A stretch of DNA of 64,000 bases from positions 540,001 to 604,000 of the forward strand of contig JAUIRK010000278.1 in the NCBI GenBank assembly GCA_030549495.1. The letters are read 5' to 3'. Every line of letters begins with the position of its first letter. Position 1 is the stretch's first letter. Shown piece after piece: positions 46,476-59,900 of this stretch. The translations under genes and the position numbers were made by a program. Under the pieces are notes generated by a model that saw only the letters and a list, made by a program, of their open reading frames with translations, was not told the origin of the DNA and ran no database searches. The stretch comes from Nectonema munidae. Its lineage: Eukaryota; Nematomorpha; Nectonematoida; Nectonematidae.

Positions 46476-46794
46476 TTTTGCTCTTTTTTTATGCTAACTA
46501 ATCAAAATTAAATATTTTTAAGTTTTTTGCTCAATTAATTTTTATTATTGCTTTTTATTCATGAATAAAGTTCATAATGTGAAAAGAAATTTAGTTACTT
46601 TCTTTAGATGGCGTTAAAGATCTACAGAAGAAAAAAATATACAGTTATTCACTATCAGTTTTTATTTTTGAAAAATTTGTTGTTTTTTGAAAATTTACAT
46701 TATAATTTTAACATAGGTTTTATATAAGATAGTCGACGTAAATTTAGTTTGAAAATTACCATTGACGTAAAACTCCCGTTCCGTCTTGCGAAGG

Positions 46795-49700
46795 TTAAAG
46801 AACTTCAGATTTAACTTAAAGAAGTAGTATTTGGGTGAATTACTTTGATTTGTATTGAGTTGAGGTAGTTTATACGGAGTTCCAGTCTTCTTACACAGAG
46901 TAGGCATATTTTTTGCAAACCTTTCTTAGTAATGAAATACTTTTAAAGAACTTCAGATTTAACTTAAAGAAGTAGTATTTGGGTGAATTACTTTGATTTG
47001 TATTGAGTTGAGGTAGTTTATACGGAGTTCCAGTCTTCTTACACAGAGTAGGCATATTTTTTGCAAACCTTTCTTAGTAATGAAATACTTTTAAAGAACT
47101 TCAGATTTAACTTAAAGAAGTAGAGGAATGACTTAGTTCTGTAAATTGTAAATGAGTTCTAGTAAACTATCAATCAGTATCGGTGATATTTGGGTGAATT
47201 ACCTTGATTTGTATTGAGTTGAGGTAGTTTAAACGGAGTTCCAGTCTTCTTACACAGAGTAGGCATATTTTTTGCAAACCTTTCTTAGTAATGAAATACT
47301 TTTAAAGAACTTCAGATTTAACTTAAAGAAGTAGAGGAATGACTTAGTTCTGTAAATTGTAAATGAGTTCTAGTAAACTATCAATCAGTATCGGTGATAT
47401 TTGGGTGAATTACCTTGATTTGTATTGAGTTGAGGTAGTTTAAACGGAGTTCCAGTCTTCTTACACAGAGTAGGCATATTTTTTGCAAACCTTTCTTAGT
47501 AATGAAATACTTTTAAAGAACTTCACATTTAACTTAAAGAAGTAGTATTTGGGTGAATTACTTTGATTTGTATTGAGTTGAGGTAGTTTATACGGAGTTC
47601 CAGTCTTCTTACACAGAGTAGGCATATTTTTTGCAAACCTTTCTTAGTAATGAAATACTTTTAAAGAACTTCAGATTTAACTTAAAGAAGTAGAGGAATG
47701 ACTTAGTTCTGTAAATTGTAAATGAGTTCTAGTAAACTATCAATCAGTATCGGTGATATTTGGGTGAATTACCTTGATTTGTATTGAGTTGAGGTAGTTT
47801 AAACGGAGTTCCAGTCTTCTTACACAGAGTAGGCATATTTTTTGCAAACCTTTCTTAGTAATGAAATACTTTTAAAGAACTTCACATTTAACTTAAAGAA
47901 GTAGTATTTGGGTGAATTACTTTGATTTGTATTGAGTTGAGGTAGTTTATACGGAGTTCCAGTCTTCTTACACAGAGTAGGCATATTTTTTGCACACTTT
48001 TTTTAGTAATGAAATACTTTTAAAGAACTTCAGATTTAACTTAAAGAAGTAGAGGAATGACTTAGTTCTGTAAATTGTAAATGAGTTCTAGTAAACTATC
48101 AATCAGTATCGGTGATATTTGGGTGAATTACCTTGATATGTATTGAGTTGAGGTAGTTTAAACGGAGTTCCAGTCTTCTTACACAGAGTAGGCATATTTT
48201 TTGCAAACCTTTCTTAGTAATGAAATACTTTTAAAGAACTTCAGATTTAACTTAAAGAAGTAGAGGAATGACTTAGTTCTGTAAATTGTAAATGAGTTCT
48301 AGTAAACTATCAATCAGTATCGGTGATATTTGAGTGAATTACCTTGATTTGTATTGAGTTGAGGTAGTTTAAACGGAGTTCCAGTCTTCTTACACAGAGT
48401 AGGCATATTTTTTGCAAACCTTTCTTAGTAATGAAATACTTTTAAAGAACTTCACATTTAACTTAAAGAAGTAAAGGAATGATTTAGTTTTGTAAATTGT
48501 AAATGAGTTCTAGTAAACTATCAATCAGTATCGGTGATATTTGGGTGAATTACCTTGATTTGTATTGAGTTGAGGTAGTTTAAACGGAGTTCCAGTCTTC
48601 TTACACAGAGTAGGCATATTTTTTGCAAACCTTTCTTAGTAATGAAATACTTTTAAAGAACTTCACATTTAACTTAAAGAAGTAGTATTTGGGTGAATTA
48701 CTTTGATTTGTATTGAGTTGAGGTAGTTTATACGGAGTTCCAGTCTTCTTACACAGAGTAGGCATATTTTTTGCAAACCTTTCTTAGTAATGAAATACTT
48801 TTAAAGAACTTCAGATTTAACTTAAAGAAGTAGAGGAATGACTTAGTTCTGTAAATTGTAAATGAGTTCTAGTAAACTATCAATCAGTATCGGTGATATT
48901 TGGGTGAATTACCTTGATTTGTATTGAGTTGAGGTAGTTTAAACGGAGTTCCAGTCTTCTTACACAGAGTAGGCATATTTTTTGCAAACCTTTCTTAGTA
49001 ATGAAATACTTTTAAAGAACTTCAGATTTAACTTAAAGAAGTAGTATTTGGGTGAATTACTTTGATTTGTATTGAGTTGAGGTAGTTTATACGGAGTTCC
49101 AGTCTTCTTACACAGAGTAGGCATATTTTTTGCACACTTTTTTTAGTAATGAAATACTTTTAAAGAACTTCAGATTTAACTTAAAGAAGTAGAGGAATGA
49201 CTTAGTTCTGTAAATTGTAAATGAGTTCTAGTAAACTATCAATCAGTATCGGTGATATTTGGGTGAGTTACCTTGATTTGTATTGAGTTGAGGTAGTTTA
49301 AACGGAGTTCCAGTCTTCTTACACAGAGTAGGCATATTTTTTGCAAACCTTTCTTAGTAATGAAATACTTTTAAAGAACTTCAGATTTAACTTAAAGAAG
49401 TAGAGGAATGACTTAGTTCTGTAAATTGTAAATGAGTTCTAGTAAACTATCAATCAGTATCGGTGATATTTGAGTGAATTACCTTGATTTGTATTGAGTT
49501 GAGGTAGTTTAAACGGAGTTCCAGTCTTCTTACACAGAGTAGGCATATTTTTTGCAAACCTTTCTTAGTAATGAAATACTTTTAAAGAACTTCACATTTA
49601 ACTTAAAGAAGTAAAGGAATGACTTAGTTTTGTAAATTGTAAATGAGTTCTAGTAAACTATCAATCAGTATCGGTGATATTTGGGTGAATTACCTTGATT

Positions 49701-49964
49701 TGTATTGAGTTGAGGTAGTTTAAACGGAGTTCCAGTCTTCTTAGACAGAGTAGGCATATTTTTTGCAAACCTTTCTTAGTAATGAAATACTTTTAAAGAA
49801 CTTCACATTTAACTTAAAGAAGTAAAGGAATGACTTAGTTTTGTAAATTGTAAATGAGTTCTAGTAAACTATCGATTAGTATCGGTAATATTTGGGTGAA
49901 TTACCTTGATTTGTATTGAGTTGAGGTAGTTTAAACGGAGTTCCAGTCTTCTTACACAGATTAG
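46795..49964. repeat. satellite array, right arm (17 units)
   Basis: Continues the 40176-43410 array with the same 148- and 211-bp unit types in irregular alternation. Sub-variants include GCACACTTTTTTTAG in place of GCAAACCTTTCTTAG, found mainly in short units, and CTTCACATTTAAC in place of CTTCAGATTTAAC. The last unit breaks off at ACACAGATTAGGAG. Removing the piggyBac and its duplicated TTAA, the whole array is about 6.4 kb with 34 copies of the core. Both arms are nearly identical in sequence. Confidence 0.95.
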
Positions 49965-50833
49965 GAGTTGAAGCATTCATTCTCTAAACATATCATCGCT
50001 CAAAATCATTGAAATTCTTCTGGCTTACTCTTTATTTCATTTGGAGATATATGCAAGCTTTGTTGAATGATCTCTTGTGCAAAAAGCTCTTTGTATAATT
50101 CATTCAACCTATCATTTCATTAGATAACAATTACTCATCTTGTTATATAAAAATTAGAGCCCATATATATTGCTTCGCGCAAGCTAATATAATATTGAAT
50201 CAATCACTGGTCTGATGAATAGCCAATGAACGAGATCATTTGTTTCATTAATAAACAACGCGCATACTAAATTTGAAATGACTAAAGCAAGTTTAAAAGG
50301 AGTTATTTTTGTAATATTTTGTTTTTTATGCTTGAAAATAAATGATGATGCCAGTTAATAAAACTCTTTCAGACATTGGTTTTCCAAAATGTATGGTCTG
50401 TCTGCCTTCTTTTTGCAATGAGTTTTCATATACTTAAGGCACAATATTCTTATTCTATGGGTGTCTTATTCCTTAATGTGTCTGAAATAGTTCTAAGCAA
50501 TTTAAAAAAATAAACACGTTAAAAATGTCCAAAAGATATCGTGTTAATGCTATCCACATCTCTAACTGTTCAATCTGATGATCGCTTTCTTCTGATCCAA
50601 TTTCAAAGAAATAAGGTGTAAAATTTTTATAAAAATTAAAATCAAATTTTTATTTTAGATTTAAAGCTAAAATATTTTGAATAGCGGTTTTTCTAATTTT
50701 TGTTTCTATAATTAAATATTGCCCTTTGTTTTTTAGTTCATTGTATCAATCATTGACATTTGTTTCCTTCATATAAAATGATAGTATAGTATAAATATAT
50801 GATAATACTAATATGCAGTAAAAACCTTTTTAG
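49965..50833. other. no gene seen, probable intron
   Basis: AT-rich sequence up to the CTTTTTAG acceptor of the first certain CaV beta exon. Confidence 0.5.
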
Positions 50834-50950
50834 GAATCCAGAGACTCAATTTATAGTCAGGCATCTTCCGATTTATCATTTGACGACGAAAAGGAGTTTT
50901 CGCGCAAAGAAAAGGAACAGCATGCATTACAAAAACTTGAGAATGCGCGC
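50834..50950 (+). CDS. CACNB: CaV beta exon: acidic N-terminal segment
   Basis: 39 codons, phase 0 in and out, [16 protein letters not shown] through LQKLENAR. Corresponds to the conserved SYTSRPSDSDVSLEEDRE exon of vertebrates. Donor CGC/GTATCA; the following intron is only 63 bp. Confidence 0.93.
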
Positions 50951-53900
50951 GTATCACCTTTTAATCCTTTACCCCCCTTTCCATACCTTCTCAAATGCTC
51001 TTTTATTTTTCAGCATAAGTGTGTGGCTTTTTCCGTCAGAACAAACGTTTCTTATGACGGTACATCTGATGATGATTGTCCTTTACTTGGTTCCGCCATT
51101 TCCTTTCAAGTTAGAGAATTTCTTCATATAAAAGAGGTACTTTTACTTCAACTTTGCCTTGCATTCACTGTTTCCGCCATACTAGTGATATCCAATGTTG
51201 AAAAATAGTAAGTCTGAGAAGGGAACCGATTTTTTAGATCCGTCCAACAAAAGTACTATTTTGACAGAAAAGATTCTATAACTGTTTTTAATATGTTTTT
51301 AAATTTAAATTCAAGCTGATTTTTATGTTTTTTCTAAAAGCCGATATAAAAAAGCATTGATATCACCGAGTGCTTGCAAAAGTTGGTAATATACGATGGA
51401 AAACCCCATCGCTGATTCTCGCGTAACCACTGACTACATCCAATGCTCCTACTTTTTTATAGACAAAATATTGCAGTACATATGTTAGGACAATACGGTT
51501 TTCTAAGATTTGGTTACTGTACAATTCATTTGGAATCATTTCCTTCCTAAAAATAAGGATATTCCTTATTGAATAAATTGGCATTAGGATAGTTTGGTAC
51601 CATCTGATAACCTGATGTCTGATTGTCTATACAAGGTCTTTAAACCCATTTGTTGCCATGGTCCACTAAGAGCCACTACTATTAATTTTTTTAAATGTGT
51701 GAACATTGGTCTAGATATAATTTTTTTTTAAAAAAATTGCTAACAATAAATTTTTTATGAAGAAGGTAAATTTAGCAATAAAATTTGAAGGCAAATTTAT
51801 AGATCCTAAATATTTTCGTCTGAATCTGATTTATTTATTTACAATAAAGCTATGTGCGAAATATATTTTCGCCCATCTGAATTTTATTTTTGCGATTAGT
51901 TAAAAAACTAGAGAAACTATTGAAAATCAAATAACAACGCGTATCCACGATAATAAAATATAGTAGTGGGCTTAGCGTATGAAACAGTAAACATATATGT
52001 GTGCAAAGTTAGATTCAGCCAACAAATATTCCTAGTCTGTTCTACAAAAAAACGTATACAGATGGTAAACACATATAGTCATTGATACCCTTTAAACATT
52101 GAGTGCTTTTTAAATTCTAAATTTATTCTTGTAAACGAATGTGACCTTTATATAATGAACCTTTTATTGCGGGGGCGCACATCCTTAAAATTATTGGGAG
52201 GGGGAACCGATATAAATTTTGTGCTATTATTATTATTATTGATCTTGTAGAGTTGAAATCATAAATTCCAAAAATCCCTAACATTTGATTATGAGGTAAA
52301 GGGTTAGGGAGGCGATGCTTCTTGCCAATGTATTTATTGTGTATAGAATAGGAAGGAGTTAAAATGTAAGATTGAAAAGAAAGTAAATAATTTAGGATTT
52401 TATAAAATTGCTTTTAAAGATATTTTTGTTAAAAATATTTTCAAAGTGTACAAAATATTTTCTTGGGAGGTGTTTCGCGTATAGTGGCCATGTGTAGTTA
52501 CTTTTTATTATCTACGCGGGAACTTAAGTAATCCCGAGAGGGTAGTGTTTAAAGCAATTTTCACTTATCTTTGAGAATTTACATCTTCTGCTCTTATTAT
52601 TTAGAAGTATAATAATGAATGGTGGATTGGGCGAATCGTGAAGGAAGATTCCGATGTTGGATTCATTCCTTCTCCCATAAAACTTGAACATCTTCAGAAT
52701 GCATCATTTTCTTCTGGTTCCATGCCAGGAGGGGGTGCAGCTTCTTCTTCAAACAAATCCAGCAAAAACAACAAGTAATCTATGAAATTTATTAAGAAGT
52801 TTGCAAAGCTGTCAAGTCTGAACAAAGAACACCGACTTCGACTGCTGTTAATTTTGCTATTCCGATTTAATTTCTAATAAACTCGGTTTGGGTTATACCT
52901 TTATTCATAACTTATCGGAGCGCGAAAAATCCTTTGGTTCCGGCTCCCTGTCAGAAATATTTTAGTGTTTGGGTCCAGCGCCTGTTCCTTCAACTTTTTT
53001 TCTTAACCCATTTACGACCAATGTTCCTATTTTGGAACATAAGTAATTTCATCTTCGTCTGCTTTTTTCAATGACTTTGAATATAAATCGTCTGCGTTTT
53101 TTTAAATATCGTCTGCTTTGCTTGGTCTTAAATGGGTTAACAAGTTAACGACCAGAATAATCAGACGATATCTAATGTAAAGCAGAAGATTTGTATTAAA
53201 GAGCATTGATACACGCGACGATTTTATTTTTGTAACGTAGACTGTGGTCGATAACCGGTTAAGATATAAAAAATTGATTGTAGCTTTACTTACTTATATA
53301 ATATATACAATCATCCCTCGTTAATCCGAACAGAATATTTTTAAAAAATAGGATAATGAAATTAATAGGATTATGAAAAATTAGCATCTTTCCGTCAAAT
53401 TTTACGGAGTTTATATATAAATAAATACCAAAATATTACTCAAATATTTTAACAAAAACGCCAAATGCTCAACTAATTGTTAATCTTTTTAGCCTTCCTG
53501 CATTCAAAGGTGAAAGCGAAGGAAAAGCTTTAAGAAAATCTTTTATACAGATATTGAAGGATTCGGTTTGACGAAGTTCGGATTAATGAAGGTTGACTGT
53601 GTATAACTATCTAATTATTTTATTATAAGCTTGATAGAGACTACCCAAATTTTAATTTGATATTGGGCAATGGAAAAGGAAACTGGGAGAAGCTTAATTA
53701 GTTTCTCTTAGCTAATCTGCACTAATTAAATCTGCTGATATTTAATTTTACAGGCTGCTACTTTGTATTTGACAAAAGATTCTGTTTCATTCAAAAAGTT
53801 TTGCACTATCTAATTAATACAACACAATTCTTTTATAAATTTACATGTGAATTAATGATCCATTTTGGTACCCAGGCACAATCAGGTTGTAACATTATGT

Positions 53901-56900
53901 ATTTTAAAACTAGCTTGAATCTTAGATATTTGAAATTAAGGGAGACATATTTAGCTTTTTTGGTAAGTTTAAAATTATATTAATATTGACTATTTATAAA
54001 AAATGCTGCGTAATTCGGAGAGGTGATATCTTTAGATTTATAGATCATTATAAAAACATTTCTGATTATACCTTCAAGTGTATAAAAATTGTAAAAAAAA
54101 GTGTCTCCATTAATATTATCAACGAATAGTCGAAATTTAACTTTTCTGTCTCAAATATTATAAGTCTCCTACTTTAAGTTGCGTAAGATTGCTTTAGAAA
54201 CATCAGCTATAAATTACGGACTCACTAATTAGCTTTCAATCTAGAACTAATGTTAAAAGTGAGATGACGTGTACAAACCGGAATCCCTTAAAAGAATCCT
54301 ATTTTATAAATTGTGCTAACTTTTCAAAAATTGATTTATTCTTATAATATATTGGGAAGATTTCTGTAGAGTTTTTGCAATGCGTTTGAGATCGATAGGG
54401 ATGCTTTTTGCAAGTGAATATTACATAGAAGAGATGAAACTCTTTCTACTCATTGTAGTTCTAAAGTTTTCATTAATCTTGCCGCAGCAATGTTCTTTTT
54501 ACACTCCCGATATGCTTCGAAAATGTGGCCCAAATTTGCACAACCCTGTCTAAGAATATATAATTTTTATTTAAAATATAAAACAAGGCTTGCGTAGTTT
54601 AAGTTGCAATTCGGATATGTTAGACAGGCAGTAATGTGAGCTTATAAAGCAGGGGTTGGCAACCTTATGCTAAGGGCGTGCCAACTTAACACTTCTCAAA
54701 TCATCTCGAGTGCCGCCAACCTCATATGTATATTTATCCAAACCAAAATTAACATAATTGTTTTATAAGTTATTTAATTTTTATATACTACACATTTACA
54801 TAAATATACAATTATAAGTAATTAGTGCTTGACTCTTTGATAACTTTAGCCAACTTTTCAATATCGGCACAATACTAAATAAAAATGGTTGCGCATAGTT
54901 AAAAGCACATTTGATTGCCTTTAAGATCTATTATAAAAACTGTTTAAACATTTATTTTACTTTATGTGTAAATGAAAAATTTTGATTGTAAACCTTAGAA
55001 TTTTTGCGTGCCACTGACGCGTGCCGTAGGTTGCCTACCCCTGTTATAAAGCATTAAAAATATTTCGAATTTTTGTAAGCCAATGGAATAACCGTCTACT
55101 TTACTGCAAACCGGAAGTAAGAGTTTCTAAGTATTTGGATTCGGATTTTCGTAATTACTTTCCATTGGATTCGGTCATTTTACCGTCCGCCACCGTTTTC
55201 GCCTCTACCCTAGTATACAAAATAAAAAGGACTAGTCTTCAAACTACTGCTTTTTTTTAAACCGGTTATCGACATATGTTGACTTCAGAAGAATAAAATC
55301 GTCTGCGTTTATAAATGCTTTTTAATGCAAATCTTCTGCTTTACATTAGATATCGTCTGATTATTCTGGTCGCTAACGGGTAGAAGAAAAATCATTTTGT
55401 GAGACAGACGACTTTCATTCTTGGCACACTTGTGTTACTATCGTCCCCAAACGCCAACGGATTTTCTCCCTACCAAGAATGTTTATCCAATTTTTTGCAT
55501 TTAGAAATAATACAACAGCAAATTCATACAATGCAACACCTCCTTCTCCCACTCTTGGTAAATCTTGATTTTCCTTTTTTTGTTGTACCAATTCTGGGTA
55601 GCAATTATTTTGGTGTTTTTAAGTTTTGTGAAACTGGCTATTTGTGGAATCCGATCACAACGATTGTATCTGCGCACCAGGGGCGTTATAGCTAAATAAT
55701 AAATAAATTTGTGTTAGAAAATGAAAAGGGACCAACTTGATGTAAAATGGATTCACTTGTTTGTGTTTGTGTGTGCTGCTCTAATGGAGTACTGGAAGAA
55801 GAAAAATTCTTGCTCGCACCCGCAAAAATATTTATAATGGGTGCTCGCTTTAATTTTTTACCCGCAAAACTACCGAACATATATGCTTTTGCAATTAATA
55901 TTAGTTTTAATTTTTTATTAAAATGATAAACAAACACCAAAATGTAAGTTATTTATTACCTTCTTCAATGCTTGAAATTTTAATCAAATTCAAAATGTTT
56001 AACCGGAAATAAAAATATTAGAATAGGTAAAAAAAATTTTGTATCGTTCTTTTTTAATTAAATATTTATCAATAAGTTATTGTTCACAAGAAAAGGCTTT
56101 AAACAGGGCTGGGAGTCGAGAGTTGGAGATTTTAAAGAAAAAGCAGTCGAAGTCGGTATCTAATAAAATTTTAGTAGATGTCGAAAGTGAAGAGTTTGTG
56201 TTAAATTTATTTTGTTTTTAAGTACCCGGAGTCGCTTATTTTTCCGTTGACTTCCGAACACCGGATTCAATCTTTCATTTAGTATTTGACCCGCTGAACT
56301 AAAATTTCTTCAGTTAGCTGTACCTGTAGCTATGATACTTTAAAATCTTTTTAACAAAGTGTGTCTAATACAAAATTTAAAAGTATATCACTAGTTACTT
56401 TATCATTAACAATGTAGATAACGGTCACCATATTTAAAAATACATTACACTTAAATAAATGATAAAACAATAAGTGGTATGGAAGCAATGAAGACACGAT
56501 TTTCTATACATTTCTTTACCTTGTATAATTTGTCTTTCTCTCGTTAAGATAATGAGCAAAGTTTTGATATGAAGCCTGGTGGAGGTGATTCAGACTCTTT
56601 GAACAAATCTGCCAACCTAACTCCACCCAATAACAAGCAACAGACCATCTCTTCCCAAAAAGAAAAACGAAAGCCATTTTTCAAAAAGGCATTCCACTCT
56701 TCTTTTCGCTACGTGCTCTCCTTTCAAACATAACTTTCTTCCACATTTTAGGCTGATAACCTTCCCCCGTATGACGTTGTTCCGTCTATGCGTCCAATCA
56801 TATTCGTCGGTCCATCCCTCAAAGGCTATGAAATCACAGATATGCTGCAAAAGTCTTTGTTTGACTTTCTAAAAAGACACTTTGAAGGCAGGTACGAAGA

Positions 56901-59900
56901 TCACCTTCGTTTTTAAACTATTTTCACATCGCTTTAAAACATTTTAATTCACCCAAGTTTTCTAGCCTGGTATCTACTAGTTAATCTAATGGGTGATTTC
57001 TTTCCGCCGAATATATACCATTTTTCATTTCGTTTTTCTAAATACTTCAGTAACTTTTATAACATATTTATTACTTTGTTAAAGGAAAAGTATAATTTAG
57101 AAAAAAAATAATTCAGGTCTAAATGGGTTAATCATTTTAATTATTATGCTGCTGCACTTTCATTCCAAAATTCTTTCTTATGTTTTTGCTAACCGTTTTA
57201 TTCAGTGCAATTTTTTATTTTACTTAATAAGCTTATTATCGAAGTGTCTAAAAATGTGAAAAACACTTTGTTAAAGGCTATTCATTTGATATAAACGTTA
57301 ACACTATATCTGAATACAAAATTTAATTAAACATTTTAAATATAGTTGCTCATTCATTGTTTTTTGAATCTGTGCCTCTTACTGTTCAATATTATATTAA
57401 GAATATAGGGGGCGTGAGTAAGGTTGGTTAGGTACTGGGTTTCAATAACTCAAGGTTTTGGGTTCAATCCCGCATCAAGCCTACTTCTCATAGTTCGATA
57501 CAAGCGGCGCAATTGTGCCTTCTCGATTAAAACACCCCACGGTACCTTTACTTTATAAGAGTGCTTCAAATGGAAACTTTGCTATGCCATGATTTGTATT
57601 TTTAATGTTTAATGCCAAAAACTTTTGTAATCTTCAGATCCAGGATAATACTAATTGAACGCTTAAAATCTCTTATTGTTTTTTTAATACTTCGTTATGC
57701 TATCACTATAACATAGAGATCATTAAAAATGGCCTCCCTATTCCTTTTCAAAAACACAATAATTTTTACCAATTTGTCTTCCCATTTTTATTACTTCAAA
57801 TCAAACAAGGAGCAATTATGGAAAGCATTAAATTAAAAGCACAGCAAAATCTAAGTAATCGAAAGAATATTCAAAAGCAGAATGACTTCAAACCCGTTGT
57901 CTCCCCATTTTTATTATTTCAAAACAAGCACGGAGCAAACTTTATTATATACAGTTGTCTCCCCTTTGTTGTTATATCAAATCATAGGTGTAGCAAATTT
58001 TATCCTTAATGATAGTAATATGTCATTTATTATAGTGAATAAAATGATGATACGGTAGTGGATGTCTTTATCCTTTTTAGCGCTATCTAGAGTATACTAG
58101 ATAAAATTATAAGAATTCTCCATTCTTTTGTGAGCTTAGAAGATAATGGGCAAAAATTATAGGGGGTTGTCTCCCGTCTCCCACCTGTTGAGATTATAGA
58201 AGATTTATGTATATAAATTTTGCTTACATAAAAAAGAATGAGTTATCTTGTTTTTCATTTTTATTGCTAAGAATGCTAAGAGATTTGTTTCATGAATACA
58301 CTAAGCCATTTTAAAAATTATTTGTATGCCTTTCCTGTCCAAGGGCTTATTAATTTATCAACTTGCTTTATAAAACAATTGTATTGTTTTATTTGCATAA
58401 TACAAAACCCTTCAATAAACGAGCCTCTTTTACCAAAAATTATGGTCTATTGAAATTTTAAATATTATTTATTGGTTATGTGCTAAGTAATGTTACAACA
58501 AACTTTTAATAACTTGAGAAAAAAATTGGAAACCCCGGAGCCAGAGCCAGACACTGAAATATGTTTGCTCCGGCGCCATATGTTTTTTTCTAAATGTGAA
58601 ATCCCGCTCGCTGTATAAATGGATCTCTCTTTTAAACAGGTAAGTTTTTGAATAAAATGTTGTGTAGGTATTTGACTTGAAACAATAGAAGATGCATTCG
58701 TACAAAACAAAAAAATTATTTTATTTTGCAAACGCTGCATTCATATCTATAGCGTAGGCAGAGTATTCAAGTTTCCTTAATTTTTGAAAGTGCCTATCTT
58801 ATGTTCTATGTGTTATAAGGCTAGACCGATTTTTGAAGATAAAATTAAGGTGGTACTCCACGGTATATTATTGTTAGTGATGTACCGATCTCAATTTCCC
58901 AACGATTCCGATACGAACGATACCGACACCAAAATTATTTTGTACTAATATCTTTTAAACATAACATTCATTAAAAGTAAAAAACTTCAATGTGTAAAAT
59001 TGAAGTTAAATTGAAATGTAAAAGCATGAGTTTTCTTCCATGGTTCCTTCTAGGGGAGTAAGCGTGTCCGCCTCAACTAAAGGTCAGCTAAAACTAGGGA
59101 GGGGAGGGGGAGGTAAAACAATATTAACATACGATGTAGTAAAGCAAAAATTTAAAAGATATTCAAAAATGCGTTGAGAAGAAAGTTCAAAGATGAAGAA
59201 AAATGCGTTGACATTATTATGAACGATCCCTAACTATAATTAATTATTAGTTGAGTATACTTTCACATTAAATTCGCAGGAAAAAGGCAGCTTCCATTCT
59301 ATTATATGTACAGAGCACTATGCATAAACTACAAAAGTTCTTTTACTCCTTTTATCTATAGTAAAAATTTTGGCTGATAAAATCAATGATGAACACCGAA
59401 AAATTTGCCGATAGCGATGCGAATCTCATCGATCAAATGTTTGATTTGTTATAAAATTTCGATACTTCATTTGATAATGTTATGAAAATAGTTAAATTTA
59501 AGAAATCTTTATTATCTGAAGAAAGTGACGAGGAATCTTGAGTTATATAACACAATGTTTTCTCACTATCTTACGACGATTATTTTAAACGTTTCGAAAA
59601 CTAACTAATTAAATCATTAACTGGCTGAATAATTAATCTAACTAAACAAATTAACCAGCTAGCTATTGAACAAACGAAACAACTAAATAAATGAACCTAA
59701 GTCTTAAGGATCAAAGCAAAGTCTAAAGAAAAAAACAAACTATTATATAAAAATTTCTTTATAGCTGTTATCATTGTTCAAATTTACAAATAAAAATAGT
59801 CAAATAACATGTAATGTTCCTTTTTAAAGCCTTAATTAAAAAAGAAGAAGGTGCCAAAAAGGTCCACGCCAATGCTTTCACCAAAAAAGTCCACGCCAAA

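Larger units (their letters stand above)
43411..46794 (+). mobile_element. apparently intact piggyBac transposon, 3384 bp
   Basis: Perfect 14-bp inverted repeats CCTTCGCAAGACGG and CCGTCTTGCGAAGG are flanked by the TTAA duplication (43407-43410, 46795-46798). The empty site CTTTTAAAGAAC is present in neighbouring satellite units, so the pre-insertion sequence is known exactly. A direct subterminal motif CGTAAAACTCCC occurs near both ends (43460 and 46765). The element carries a duplicated promoter block, an intron-containing transposase and an AATAAA signal at 46564-46569. No stop or frameshift is seen in the transposase, so it could be active or very recently active. Confidence 0.97.
52775..56548. 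other. CaV beta intron with five MITEs
   Basis: Holds TTAA MITEs (53007-53136, 53141-53258, 55261-55380), a Tigger MITE (53308-53599) and a hAT MITE (54650-55043). A short exon of 3n+2 bases is expected somewhere here. The frames at 55399-55940 have no recognisable product. Confidence 0.5.

Noticed and set aside
54661-54668. 8-base microexon candidates between CaV beta exons 3 and 4
   Set aside because: The stretches I tried near 54630 (GCAGTAAT) introduce a stop; the one near 53934 lacks a convincing acceptor.
55399-55695. 98-codon frame in the CaV beta intron
   Set aside because: No recognisable domain, no matching splice phase, and it starts next to a MITE end.
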